64,000 bases of DNA from Desulfovibrio piger (GTDB taxonomy: Bacteria > Desulfobacterota > Desulfovibrionia > Desulfovibrionales > Desulfovibrionaceae), in NCBI RefSeq assembly GCF_951793255.1, contig NZ_OX636706.1:2698501-2762500 (forward strand), given 5' to 3'. Position 1 is the stretch's first letter, and the number at the start of each line of letters is the position of its first letter. This document shows, piece after piece, positions 1 to 7,896 of the stretch. The translations under genes were made by a program, and so were the position numbers. The notes beneath the pieces are model-generated. The model was given only the letters and a program-made list of their open reading frames with translations. It was not told where the DNA came from and made no database searches.

Positions 1-875
1 TTCACAGAACCCTTGGCGGCCTTGATGGTCTCGATGGCCTTGGCGTCGCCTTCTTCCACCATCTGCCAGATGTCGTCAGCAGCACGCTTGGCGGCTTCGT
101 TGAACCAGGCCTTGTCCTGTTCCGGCAGGCTCTGGTAGAACTTTTCGTTGATGTACAGGGAGTGGATCACCAGGATGTGACCGGTCAGGGTGATCTGGGG
201 GGTGATCTCGTACATCTTCAGAGCCACGATATCGGACAGGGGGCTGTCGCCGCCGTCGATGACGCCCTGGTCAAGAGCGCTGGGCACTTCGGCGAAGGGC
301 ATGGGCTGGCCGCTGATGCCGCATTCCTTGGCAAAGTTGGTGTACAGAGGGATGTTGGGCACGCGCATGCGCAGGCCCTTCACGTCATTGACGCTGTTCA
401 GGGGCTTCTTGGTGTAGAAGTGACGGAAGCCCAGAGGGAAGGCGTTCAGGGTACGCAGACCGGACTTTTCGGTGAAGCCTTCATTGATCAGCTTGAAGGT
501 CTCGCCTTCCATGGCGCGGCGGGCGTGGTCATAGCTGTCGTACAGCATGGGGGTTTCCAGCATGGCCATGGCAGGATGCAGGGCCGAAGTCTGGGTACCC
601 GTGGCACACATCTGGATGATGCCCTTACGGGTGCTGGCGATGTAGGCATCTTCCTTGCCCAGGGTACTGTTGGGGAAGACCTGCACCTCGTATTTGCCGC
701 CAGACAGTTCCTTCAGATACTGGCCGAACTTGTGCATGCCGATGGTTTCAGGTTCGCCTTCGGGCTTCATACCGGCGATCTTGATGACGACGGTCTTGGC
801 AGCCATGGCAGGCGCAGCCAGCGCACCCATGACAAAGGCGCAGGCCAAAAGCAGTGCAACGATACGTTTCATCAT
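1..875 (-). CDS. TRAP transporter solute-binding protein, DctP family (3' end outside window)
   Basis: Periplasmic receptor that captures an organic acid and delivers it to TRAP membrane subunits, which would lie beyond position 1. About 291 residues are visible of a family length near 330. The N-terminus is a clear signal peptide (basic MKR, hydrophobic core, cleavage near AMA-A). It is followed by the DctP pattern: substrate-binding lobes with GTLGKE-like and LRMRVPN segments; the latter (around residue 170) carries the family's conserved ligand-binding arginine. ATG codons at 875 and 872 are both possible; GAGGTG lies just upstream and fits 872 better. It is divergent from the DeoR-type regulator at 1204, which is its likely controller. 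The substrate cannot be read from sequence. Confidence 0.92.
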   Translation of the reverse strand, partial: MMKRIVALLLACAFVMGALAAPAMAAKTVVIKIAGMKPEGEPETIGMHKFGQYLKELSGGKYEVQVFPNSTLGKEDAYIASTRKGIIQMCATGTQTSALHPAMAMLETPMLYDSYDHARRAMEGETFKLINEGFTEKSGLRTLNAFPLGFRHFYTKKPLNSVNDVKGLRMRVPNIPLYTNFAKECGISGQPMPFAEVPSALDQGVIDGGDSPLSDIVALKMYEITPQITLTGHILVIHSLYINEKFYQSLPEQDKAWFNEAAKRAADDIWQMVEEGDAKAIETIKAAKGSV

Positions 876-922
876 CCACCTCTGCTGATTTGGGATTGAG
901 ATAAGGAGCACCTTTTCCGCAC

Positions 923-946
923 CCTGACGGCCTTTTGCCCGTCAGG
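923..946. promoter_or_regulatory. Hairpin in leader of the TRAP receptor gene
   Basis: CCTGACGG (923-930) and CCGTCAGG (939-946) form an 8-bp stem about 50 bases upstream of the receptor start, so it lies in the probable 5' leader on the minus strand. It could attenuate or stabilise the transcript. No long T-run follows it. Confidence 0.35.
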
Positions 947-968
947 CCACCTGTTTCACAAAGCAAAC

Positions 969-987
969 CATCCGGCCGGGCCGGATG
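969..987. promoter_or_regulatory. Near-perfect palindrome, possible operator
   Basis: CATCCGGCC and GGCCGGATG are perfect inverted 9-mers around one central base, in the intergenic region between the divergent TRAP receptor and DeoR-type genes. The size and symmetry suit a dimeric repressor, but it could equally be a structured leader. Confidence 0.35.
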
Positions 988-1082
988 CCCTATCCGGGGA
1001 CCGATCCCGACAGGATGCCGGGAAAACAGGCGTATATACTTGTTTTTGTCATAAGCCTTAGACAGGCTCCGCGTCAATCAAT

Positions 1083-1117
1083 TTTCGTTTTTTGATAATA
1101 GAAGTTCGAAAACGAAA
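1083..1117. promoter_or_regulatory. Inverted repeat TTTCGTTTT / AAAACGAAA, likely DeoR-type operator
   Basis: Perfect 9-bp inverted repeats (1083-1091 and 1109-1117) with a 17-bp AT-rich spacer, 87 bp before the regulator start. TTTCGTTT-type half sites resemble operators reported for GlpR/DeoR-family repressors. The site lies between the divergent regulator and transporter genes, which suggests autoregulation and control of the TRAP system. Confidence 0.5.
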
Positions 1118-1203
1118 CCTTTTCATCCGATATCCGGGAGCGGCTTGCGCGGCCCCTGTCATTCCAGTATATTGCGGCATCCTCACCCCCATCAGGACAC
1201 CCC

Positions 1204-1965
1204 ATGACCAAGACAACGGAACGCCATCAGGCCCTGCTGCACATGCTCAACGCGCGCGGCTATGCGACCATCGACGAGCTCACCAAATGTTTTTCCGTGA
1301 CCCCGCAGACCATCCGCAAGGATATCAATACCCTGGCCGGACAGGGCAAGGTGCAGCGGTTCCACGGCGGTGTCGGCATGCCGCTGAGCACGGAGAACAT
1401 CCTTTACGAGCAGCGCAAAAAGCTCTTCCTGCCTGAAAAAAAGGCCATCGCCCAGATGCTGGCCAAACATATCCCCGACGGGGCCTCCATCTGCATCAAC
1501 CTGGGCACGACCACCGAGGAGGTCGCCTATGCCCTGCTGGGGCACAACAACCTGAGGGTGCTGACCAACAACCTCAACGTGGCCGCCATCATGGCCCGCA
1601 ATCCCAACTTCGACGTGGTGGTGGCCGGCGGCACGGTGCGGCATCACGACCACGGCATCATCGGCCCCAGCGCGGAGAATTTCATCCGGGAATTCCGGGT
1701 GGATTACGGCATCATCGGCATCTCCGGCATCGACCAGGAAGGCAACATGCTGGACTTCGATTACAGGGAGGTCTCGGTGGCCCGGACCATCATCGAATGC
1801 TCGCGCCGGGTCTTCCTAGCCACGGACAATTCCAAATTCGGCCGTTCCGCCATGGTCCGGGTGGCCAATGTCTGCGATATCGAAGCCGTGTTCTCCAATG
1901 CCCCGCTCGAGGAGCACTGGCAGCACATGCTCCAGGAAGCCGGGACGGAACTGTATCTGGTCTAG
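1204..1965 (+). CDS. DeoR/GlpR-family transcriptional repressor
   Basis: A 253-residue DeoR-family regulator. The N-terminal HTH (residues about 6-60) holds the family signature around TIDELTKCFSVTPQTIRKDI, with GKVQRFHGG closing the wing. The C-terminal DeoRC sugar-phosphate sensor domain (about 75-235) shows the INLGTTTEE phosphate-loop motif, TNNLNVA and GGTVR. Family members are usually inactivated by a phosphorylated sugar or polyol. AGGA lies 7 bases before the ATG. Its divergence from the TRAP receptor, with palindromes between them, suggests it controls that uptake system and itself. The effector is unknown. Confidence 0.9.
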   Translation: MTKTTERHQALLHMLNARGYATIDELTKCFSVTPQTIRKDINTLAGQGKVQRFHGGVGMPLSTENILYEQRKKLFLPEKKAIAQMLAKHIPDGASICINLGTTTEEVAYALLGHNNLRVLTNNLNVAAIMARNPNFDVVVAGGTVRHHDHGIIGPSAENFIREFRVDYGIIGISGIDQEGNMLDFDYREVSVARTIIECSRRVFLATDNSKFGRSAMVRVANVCDIEAVFSNAPLEEHWQHMLQEAGTELYLV

Positions 1966-2050
1966 CCGCATCCCGGATATGGGCGGCAAAACGCCAGATC
2001 TTCTCTGCGACCGCCCCAAGCCACGGCCTGCCGAACTGCCTGGAAACCGC

Positions 2051-2072
2051 TTTTGCCCGCCGGCCGGCAAAA
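2051..2072. terminator. Stem-loop after the DeoR-type gene
   Basis: TTTTGCC (2051-2057) pairs with GGCAAAA (2066-2072), with an inner GCCGGC. The A/T ends would make it a terminator on either strand. It is weaker than the hairpin at 2186. Confidence 0.4.
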
Positions 2073-2185
2073 AAACAGCTTCCCTGCAGAGCATTTCTCC
2101 AGTGCCCCGGCAAAGGACACACTGCCGGGCAATATGGCCTGACGCCAGTGAGCGCCCCTGTTCAGTTCCCCCCAAAATGGTAACG

Positions 2186-2231
2186 AAAAAGCCCCGACGC
2201 TTCCGCAGATGAAGGAAGGCCGGGGCTTTTT
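2186..2231. terminator. Bidirectional intrinsic terminator
   Basis: AAAAAGCCCCG (2186-2196) and CGGGGCTTTTT (2221-2231) form a GC stem with T-runs on both strands. It separates the convergent DeoR-type and NhaC-type genes. Confidence 0.85.
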
Positions 2232-2360
2232 ACATACAGGACACTGCCGGGAAAAATTCTCCACCAGATGCCGGGACTGCATACGACAGGGCAGAAAAAA
2301 CACGTGGAAAAGGACGCGGCCTCCTGCTCTTCCCTGCCCGACAGTCGCCGGGATACCGTC

Positions 2361-3638
2361 TTAGCGGCGCCGCAGCAGCATGTCCGTCAACGGCACCATA
2401 TACAGATAAAAAGCATAAGGCAGGCACTCCGGTCCCACGCCCATGATGGCGCAAGGAACGCTCCCGGCGATGCTCCAGGGGATGATGGCCGCCAGCAGGA
2501 CGATGCCGTTTTCCAGCGGCAGGACCATCTCCTTCCCGTTCTGCCAGAGAGGGGCGCACAGCTGCTTCGTCAGCATGATGCCGAGCGTCTGGTTGCAGCT
2601 CACGGCAGCCACGGGCAGGCCTGCCAGCACCGTGGTCCGAAAGGCCCCCAGCCGTAAGGACAGCCGCTTGCAAAGCGAAGAAAGGCCATCCAGCAGACCG
2701 GTCGCCTCCAGAAGGCCCGCATAGGCCGAAGTCAACAGGACGATGCCCGCCACCTGTGCCATGGAGAGCAGGCCGCCCCCCGCCAGCATCTCCATGCCCG
2801 CCGGAGGCTCATAGCCGAACACCAGACAGCGCAGCAAGGCAGCCGGTGACATCTGCTGGACAGCCAGAGAGACCACGCATCCGGCAAGGATACTGCATGC
2901 CATGATTTTTTTGACATCCCAGCGCAACAGCAGGGGGACCAGCATGAAGACGGCCGGCAGCAGGGCCCGGGCATCCAGCACCAGCCCGTCGGCAAACAGA
3001 CCGTCCACATGCGGCAGGCTCTCGGCCCGTGCCGACGGCAGCAGGACGTAGGCCAGGCAGACCAGAAAGAAGGGCAGCAGGGACGTACGCCACATGAGCC
3101 GTACGTTGTCATAGATGGACGTCCCTGTCAGGGCGCAGACCAGCGCCGCGCTGGACGACATGGGCGAACTTCGGTCCCCCACATAAATGCCGCTCATGAC
3201 CGCTCCGGCCGTCAGGAGCGGATCGAGCCCGGCCGTGCGCGCCAGCAGCATGAAGACGACGCCCAATGTACTGGCCGTGCCGAACGAGGTCCCAAGCAGC
3301 AGACTCAGCAGGCTGCACAGCAGGAAGACCCATAGATGAAAATGGGCAGGATCCACCCAGGGCAGGCAGTGGTGGATGATGTAGGGGATGGTCCCGGCCG
3401 AACGCCAGACCGCTGTCAGCATACCGATGAGGACGAAGATCTTCAGGATGTTGCCGATGGTCCGCACGCCCCTGCCGCACAGGCCCACGATCTCGCGGGG
3501 CCGAAAGCCCAGACGGAAAGCGTGCCCGGTAAAACACAGCAGTCCGAAGGCCAGAGCCCACAGCAAGGATGCGCCCGTGACGATGCACAGGGCCAGCCCA
3601 CCAAGAAACAGCGATATGACGACGGCGTTCATGGACAT
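2361..3638 (-). CDS. NhaC-type Na+/H+ or metabolite antiporter
   Basis: A 425-residue polytopic membrane protein with about 11 hydrophobic segments. It carries the NhaC-family landmark GDRSSPMSS followed by a hydrophobic run (around residues 150-160), and a second, similarly placed NQTLG motif in the C-terminal half (about residue 345). Family members exchange Na+ for H+, or malate for lactate with Na+. No neighbour defines the substrate. The gene stands alone between terminators. The Shine-Dalgarno is weak (GGAAT), but the ATG at 3638 gives the expected amphipathic N-terminus. Confidence 0.8.
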   Translation of the reverse strand: MSMNAVVISLFLGGLALCIVTGASLLWALAFGLLCFTGHAFRLGFRPREIVGLCGRGVRTIGNILKIFVLIGMLTAVWRSAGTIPYIIHHCLPWVDPAHFHLWVFLLCSLLSLLLGTSFGTASTLGVVFMLLARTAGLDPLLTAGAVMSGIYVGDRSSPMSSSAALVCALTGTSIYDNVRLMWRTSLLPFFLVCLAYVLLPSARAESLPHVDGLFADGLVLDARALLPAVFMLVPLLLRWDVKKIMACSILAGCVVSLAVQQMSPAALLRCLVFGYEPPAGMEMLAGGGLLSMAQVAGIVLLTSAYAGLLEATGLLDGLSSLCKRLSLRLGAFRTTVLAGLPVAAVSCNQTLGIMLTKQLCAPLWQNGKEMVLPLENGIVLLAAIIPWSIAGSVPCAIMGVGPECLPYAFYLYMVPLTDMLLRRR

Positions 3639-3779
3639 GATTCCATTCCACGCCCGCCCGGGCCTGTCAAACGCTTTTCCGCCGGCAAAGCCCCTGTCTC
3701 GCCGGCAGACTGCCGCCTGTCTGCCCTACCTGGACGATTTCCGGCAAAAGCCGCTTACCGGCTCTCCTGCATGACGAAA

Positions 3780-3822
3780 AGCCCGGCCCCTCGTGTAAAG
3801 AGGCCGGGCTGATCTTCTTTTT
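3780..3822. terminator. Intrinsic terminator
   Basis: AGCCCGGCC (3780-3788) pairs with GGCCGGGCT (3802-3810), with T-tracts on both sides. It ends the minus-strand transcript coming from the hydrolase gene or from a structured RNA just upstream of it. Confidence 0.75.
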
Positions 3823-3827
3823 TCCCT

Positions 3828-3950
3828 CTGCGGGCTCTCCCTCGCAGCGCAGAAACCTGGGTGCGTACTCTCCGCTGCCCTGAACTCAGGCCATCCCGCA
3901 GACAATACACAGGAAGGGGCAGGACACGGTCAGTCCTCCGCCTGCCCCTT
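3828..3950 (-). ncRNA. Candidate structured RNA or structured 3' UTR (unassigned)
   Basis: This 200-base gene-free stretch has several perfect stems. CTGCGGG/CCCGCAG (3828-3834 with 3895-3901) encloses GCAGCG/CGCTGC (3844-3849 with 3873-3878). Beside them is a 10-bp hairpin, AAGGGGCAGG/CCTGCCCCTT (3914-3923 with 3941-3950). Read on the minus strand, the structure is followed by the terminator at 3780-3822. I do not recognise SRP, tmRNA, RNase P or a known riboswitch. It may be a small RNA or only the 3' UTR of the hydrolase gene. Confidence 0.3.
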
Positions 3951-4010
3951 GCTGCCGGAGGAGACAGCCCCGCAAGAGCAGCCCTCCGACAACACAAGAA
4001 AGGGCTATGC

Positions 4011-4949
4011 CTACAGCGCCTTGCCGAAGAACTCTTTCAGGGCTTCCACCACCTGAGTGACGTATTCCGGCTTGTCGTACAGGTCCACGTGGCTGGCTCC
4101 TTCCACCATATGGATCTTCTTGGGCTCCCTGGCCCGCCGGTAGGCATCTTCCGTGAAATAGAGCGTATCCGCCCGGCTGCCCACGATGAACAGCAGAGGA
4201 CGGGGCGACACCGTATCCAGATAGGCAAAGGCATCGAAGGCCGCCAACTTGTCATTGCTGGAAACAAGGTAACGGTTGACGGACGTCGGATAACTGCAGC
4301 GCGGCGTCCTGTAATATTCGTAGGCTTCCCGCTGGATCACGGACGTATGCTCGTCGATCTCGTCCGGGCCGTCCGGAACATACTTCCAGCAAGGGGCTTC
4401 CTCTCCCCGGGCTGCCGCCGTTCTGGCGCGGGCCACTTCCTGCAGCAGCTTCTGCATGAAGTTTTCGATCTCGACACCGGGAAAGCCGTTTCTGGCGCTG
4501 TCGCCCACGTCCCAGGTGCTGATCCCGGCCGCCGCCTTGATGCGCACATCGGTCTGGATGGCGCTCATGGTATAGCCGCCCCCCGCGCAGACCCCCATGG
4601 CCCCGATGCGCTCTTCATCGACGTACGGCAGGGTGACGAGGTAATCCACAGCCGAGCGGATGTCCTCCACGCGCGAGAAAGGATCTTCCAGACACCGGGG
4701 CAGACCTTCGCTCTCGCCCTGATGGGAGGCATCGAATGCCAGGGCCACATAGCCGGCCCGGGCCAGATGCCAGGCGTAAAGCGAGGAACACTGTTCCTTC
4801 ACGCCGCCGCCGGGATGGGTGACCACCACCGCCGGATATTTGGCGTCCGCATCAAAACCATCGGGCAGGAACAGCAGGCCCGCCAAATTGAGATCGAACT
4901 TTTTGAACGAAACTTTTTTCCCTTCTTCGTAATGCGTCGCGTACTGCAT
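4011..4949 (-). CDS. Alpha/beta hydrolase, dienelactone-hydrolase/YcjY-like
   Basis: A 312-residue cytoplasmic alpha/beta-hydrolase without signal peptide. The nucleophile elbow reads GVCAGGG (around residue 120), a cysteine in place of serine, as in dienelactone hydrolases. The acid is probably the aspartate of GSRADT (about 258) and the base the histidine of GASHVDLY (about 283). THPGGG near residue 47 is the oxyanion segment. The family hydrolyses esters or lactones; the substrate here is unknown. It lies 90 bp downstream of the acetyltransferase gene on the same strand and may share its transcript. Confidence 0.8.
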   Translation of the reverse strand: MQYATHYEEGKKVSFKKFDLNLAGLLFLPDGFDADAKYPAVVVTHPGGGVKEQCSSLYAWHLARAGYVALAFDASHQGESEGLPRCLEDPFSRVEDIRSAVDYLVTLPYVDEERIGAMGVCAGGGYTMSAIQTDVRIKAAAGISTWDVGDSARNGFPGVEIENFMQKLLQEVARARTAAARGEEAPCWKYVPDGPDEIDEHTSVIQREAYEYYRTPRCSYPTSVNRYLVSSNDKLAAFDAFAYLDTVSPRPLLFIVGSRADTLYFTEDAYRRAREPKKIHMVEGASHVDLYDKPEYVTQVVEALKEFFGKAL

Positions 4950-5038
4950 ATTCTTTTCCTCTGTCCGGCGTTGAGCCGGTTCATGATCCGGCGGGACGAC
5001 CCGCAGGGCGGCGTCCTGCGTGCAACGGTACGGCAGGC

Positions 5039-5617
5039 TTAGGCGCCCTGCTCCACAGTTTTGATGATCCTGGCCGGAACACCAGCCACGATGGTACGCG
5101 GCGGAACGTCCTCACGGACCACAGATCCTGCCGCCACCACGGCGCCATCGCCCACATGCACCCCCGGCAGGAGGATGGCACCGGAACCGATCCAGACATC
5201 CTTGCCGATAACGATGGGCGCGATGTTGTGGACATGACGCCGGTCCGGCGGCAAGCCGTGGTTGATGGTGGCCAGGGTCACCCGGTGCCCGATGAGCGTC
5301 CCGTCACCGATGCTGATCCCGCCCTGATCCTGGAAACAGCAGCAGGCATTGATGAAAACACGGCGCCCGATGCGGATATTTTTGCCGAAGTCGGTATAGA
5401 ACGGCGGGAACAGTCGGAACGTCTCATCTATCGGACGTCCCGTGATCCGCCCCATGATCTCCCGGATCTCTTCAGGCGTATGGAAGGCATTGTTCAGCTC
5501 CGCGGTCAGGCGCATGGCCTCGTACGAATAGCCGTGCATGCAGTCAAAGGCTTCCGTGCCCGTGACCAGCGGCTGTCCCGCATCCAGGTGTTCCAGCAAT
5601 GTGTCCAGAGACATCAT
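5039..5617 (-). CDS. Sugar O-acetyltransferase (maltose/galactoside acetyltransferase family)
   Basis: A 192-residue LacA/Maa/NodL-type acetyltransferase. The N-terminal Mac domain (about 10-65) is followed by left-handed beta-helix hexapeptide repeats (about 75-185), visible as [20 protein letters not shown] and [14 protein letters not shown]. The catalytic histidine is expected in TINHG, around residue 117. The enzyme transfers acetyl from acetyl-CoA to sugar hydroxyls. AAGGAG sits 8 bases before the ATG. It is close to, and co-directional with, the hydrolase at 4011, so the pair could acetylate and deacetylate a related compound; that is inference. Confidence 0.88.
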   Translation of the reverse strand: MMSLDTLLEHLDAGQPLVTGTEAFDCMHGYSYEAMRLTAELNNAFHTPEEIREIMGRITGRPIDETFRLFPPFYTDFGKNIRIGRRVFINACCCFQDQGGISIGDGTLIGHRVTLATINHGLPPDRRHVHNIAPIVIGKDVWIGSGAILLPGVHVGDGAVVAAGSVVREDVPPRTIVAGVPARIIKTVEQGA

Positions 5618-5717
5618 GGCTTATTCTCCTTCATGATGAAGATCAGGCTGACCGCTGCCACAAGGCCTGATGGCGACCGCCTGCGTTCCCTGAGGAGATA
5701 GCAGAAAGGCAGTTATC

Positions 5718-5730
5718 AGGTAAAATACCT
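5718..5730. promoter_or_regulatory. Palindrome AGGTAAAATACCT upstream of the acetyltransferase gene
   Basis: AGGTA and TACCT flank AAA, 101 bp before the acetyltransferase start, in an AT-rich stretch suitable for a promoter. It is a possible operator with no recognised regulator. Confidence 0.3.
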
Positions 5731-5814
5731 ATATCAAATAGCTATCCATGTGTTTTAAGCATGATAAAGATTGTAGGCTGCGGGCCCTTTCCCGGCGTTT
5801 GCGGCCCATCGGCA

Positions 5815-6405
5815 TCACTGATCCAGCAGGGACCAGGCACAGCCGACCAGCATAGCCCCCAGCAATCCATTCGTCACGCGGGCATGCCGCTGGAAAACGC
5901 TCTGCAGACTGGCTCCCGCCACGGCCCACACGATGGTGCCCAGACTGCCCATCATGGTCAGGAAGCACATCCCGGCAAGAAGTGCCGCAACAGAATCATG
6001 GTGCGGCAGGATGAAGGCGGAATAGGCCGTCATGCCGTAGACCATGATCTTGACGTTGACGAACTGGAGCACGAATCCGGTCATGAAGCCCGCATCGGCA
6101 CGCCCGACACTGTTGCCCCCTGCCTTCGGCATGGCGGTCTTCCATGCCAGCCAGAGCAGATAGGCGCTCCCGACATAGCGCATGATCTGCAGGAAGGAGG
6201 CGGACAGCACGGAAAACGAGAAAGAAAGTACACCGCAAATGGCCATGACACAGAAAAAACCGCCGCAGATCCCGGCAAGAACAGGGATACTGCCCCTGAA
6301 TCCTGCCCGGCCGCCCGTCGTAAGAGCCAGGATGTTGTTGGGGCCGGGCGTGATGGCCGTGATGAAGGTGAATACGAAAAAAGCCGAAAGTACCGATGCA
6401 GGCAT
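5815..6405 (-). CDS. LysE/RhtB-family amino-acid or metabolite exporter
   Basis: A 196-residue inner-membrane protein with about six hydrophobic segments. The LysE-family hallmark ITPGPNN occurs near residue 18 and is followed by a G-rich segment (GGRAGFRGS). The start is placed at 6405 because GGAGG lies 5 bases upstream; a longer in-frame extension to 6468 lacks a ribosome site. The family exports amino acids or analogues by proton antiport. It is divergent from the LysR regulator at 6565, the usual arrangement for LysE/ArgP-type control. Confidence 0.85.
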   Translation of the reverse strand: MPASVLSAFFVFTFITAITPGPNNILALTTGGRAGFRGSIPVLAGICGGFFCVMAICGVLSFSFSVLSASFLQIMRYVGSAYLLWLAWKTAMPKAGGNSVGRADAGFMTGFVLQFVNVKIMVYGMTAYSAFILPHHDSVAALLAGMCFLTMMGSLGTIVWAVAGASLQSVFQRHARVTNGLLGAMLVGCAWSLLDQ

Positions 6406-6564
6406 GTGCCCCTCCGTAGCGTTTTGGGACGACTGTCGTATCTGTGACCCGATCCCGTACCGGGCCAAGCGACATCTCTGCAGAGTACGCTGATGACTTT
6501 ATGCGAAAAAACAAATATATTCGCAGCCATGATTCTATAATCTCGATATATTCTGGAGGGGCCT

Positions 6565-7494
6565 GTGGATACGCGCAGCATCGTCGTCATCAAGACCATC
6601 CTGGAAGAAGGCAGTTTCCAGAAGGCCGCGCAGCGCCTCAACTGCTCTCAGTCCACTGTGACCTTTCAGGTGCGCCAGCTCGAGAACGAGCTTTCTGTAC
6701 GCCTTTTCGAGCGTCTTGGGAGGCGCATGGTCTTCACCCCTGCCGGCAAGAGCATCCTGCCTCATATGGAAGCTATCCTGCATTCCATGCAGGCCATCAC
6801 GGCATGCAACGACCCTGCGTCCCTGCACGGGGAGCTGCGTGTGGCTGTGGCGGAATCCCTGCTCTCCTACAAGCTCCATGCCCTGCTCGGCGATTTCGTA
6901 GAGCGGGCTCCGGCTGTAAAGCTCCAGCTGCACAGCCTCAATTGTCACGACATCAGGGAAGGCATCCTCTCCGGCCAGTATGATCTGGGGGTCTATTATG
7001 ATGTGGGCGGACATCCGCACACGCTGGAAGTACTGCCGCTCGGCCAGGCAAAAGGGATCATCGTCGCCTCCCCCCTGCTCGCTCCCGGGCTCCGGGACTT
7101 CGATACGCCCCACCAGAGGAAAGAGACCAGCTTCATCATCAACGAGCCTCGCAGCATCTACAGGGAACGTATGGAAGCCCACCTTCGAGCCAGGGACATC
7201 CTGTTCCGCAACACCATAGAGCTTTGGAGCATCGAATCCATCAAAAAGACCGTGGCTGCCAACCTGGGGGTCTCCTTCCTGCCGACGTTTGCCGTAGAGC
7301 AGGAACTGGCCGCCGGGAGCCTGGTAGAGCTGCCGGCACGCATGTCCGGCCGCCAGGTCCAGGCCATCTGCGTCTGGCACAAGAACAGAGAAAGCACGCC
7401 CGCCATGCGCCTTTTCAGGGATCTGCTGCAAGCTTCCGCCCTGTTCCCGATGTTGATTCATGGCGTAATAACCGAGGAGATAAAAGTGGGATAA
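6565..7494 (+). CDS. LysR-family transcriptional regulator, 3' end altered by prophage insertion
   Basis: A LysR-type regulator. The N-terminal winged HTH (residues 1-60) includes GSFQKAAQRLNCSQSTVTFQV, and the LysR substrate-binding fold follows (about 85-290). The start is GTG at 6565 with GGAGGGG upstream. It probably regulates the divergent LysE-type exporter. The prophage starts at 7454, inside the last codons. Without it the sequence reads ATG TAA after codon 296, so the native protein ends there. The present frame runs on into phage DNA and adds 13 residues (LIHGVITEEIKVG). This small tail is unlikely to destroy function. Confidence 0.9.
   Translation: MDTRSIVVIKTILEEGSFQKAAQRLNCSQSTVTFQVRQLENELSVRLFERLGRRMVFTPAGKSILPHMEAILHSMQAITACNDPASLHGELRVAVAESLLSYKLHALLGDFVERAPAVKLQLHSLNCHDIREGILSGQYDLGVYYDVGGHPHTLEVLPLGQAKGIIVASPLLAPGLRDFDTPHQRKETSFIINEPRSIYRERMEAHLRARDILFRNTIELWSIESIKKTVAANLGVSFLPTFAVEQELAAGSLVELPARMSGRQVQAICVWHKNRESTPAMRLFRDLLQASALFPMLIHGVITEEIKVG
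7448..7453. repeat. Target-site duplication CGATGT, left copy
   Basis: Six host bases immediately before the phage left end. The same six occur at 46479-46484 after the right end. Mu-type phages usually make 5-bp duplications, so one base may be coincidental. Confidence 0.8.
7463..7473 (+). repeat. Left-end transposase-binding repeat GCGTAATAACC
   Basis: This 11-mer starts 9 bp inside the left end. Its perfect inverted copy is at 46436-46446 near the right end. ATAACC recurs close by (about 7491-7496). It is the probable binding site of the MuA-like transposase. Confidence 0.6.
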
Positions 7495-7527
7495 CCAGGG
7501 ATGAGCCGGGACATACCGGGAAGACAC

Positions 7528-7554
7528 TTTGCAATTTTATTGCGTGGGATGAAA
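7528..7554. repeat. Subterminal repeat, left copy
   Basis: TTTGCAAT, TTGCGT and ATGAAA, spaced by 4 and 3 bases, recur in the same order and spacing at 46395-46421 (21 of 27 bases identical). The copies sit at similar depths inside both phage ends, so they are candidate accessory transposase sites. Confidence 0.45.
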
Positions 7555-7561
7555 ATAGAAG

Positions 7562-7584
7562 GGGAGGCAAAAGCCTCCCTTTTT
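7562..7584. terminator. Intrinsic terminator at phage left end
   Basis: GGGAGGC (7562-7568), AAAA loop, GCCTCCC (7573-7579) and TTTTT. It lies between the end of the leftward early operon and host lysR, so it can insulate both. Confidence 0.8.
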
Positions 7585-7592
7585 CGTCTTTG

Positions 7593-7895
7593 TTAGATGG
7601 GGTTCGCGTCTGGCCGGAGAGTCTTTTCAGGCTGTCGACACATCATGGGTCTGGGTCCGTAGGGGGTGTTCTCCCACATCTGGGTAAGCCCACCGTAGGA
7701 CCGTTGGCTGTAGTCTTCTTCCATCGCTAGATACCGGTATCCTTCGACACAGATCGTCCGAAATTTGGATGAAGGTCTCCCGCCCTCGTATTCGGCATCA
7801 AGCTGTTGCATCCGCACCTCTTCGCAGCCGGAGAGCGATCCGGCCAGTACCAGCAGGGCTATCACCAGTATCCGCGTGAGGCAGTCCATACCCAT
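7593..7895 (-). CDS. Small predicted lipoprotein, phage early operon
   Basis: A 100-residue protein with a signal sequence and lipobox LSGC (cysteine near residue 23), so it is predicted to be lipid-anchored in the envelope. The mature part is short, charged and of no recognised family. It is the last gene of the leftward early operon and almost touches the HU gene. As an envelope protein expressed from the early or lysogenic region it could act in superinfection exclusion; that is inference. Confidence 0.65.
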   Translation of the reverse strand: MGMDCLTRILVIALLVLAGSLSGCEEVRMQQLDAEYEGGRPSSKFRTICVEGYRYLAMEEDYSQRSYGGLTQMWENTPYGPRPMMCRQPEKTLRPDANPI

Positions 7896-7896
7896 G

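Noticed and set aside
3780..4010. SRP RNA, 6S RNA or a known riboswitch
   Set aside because: None of the conserved core sequences I know for these RNAs is present; only generic stems.
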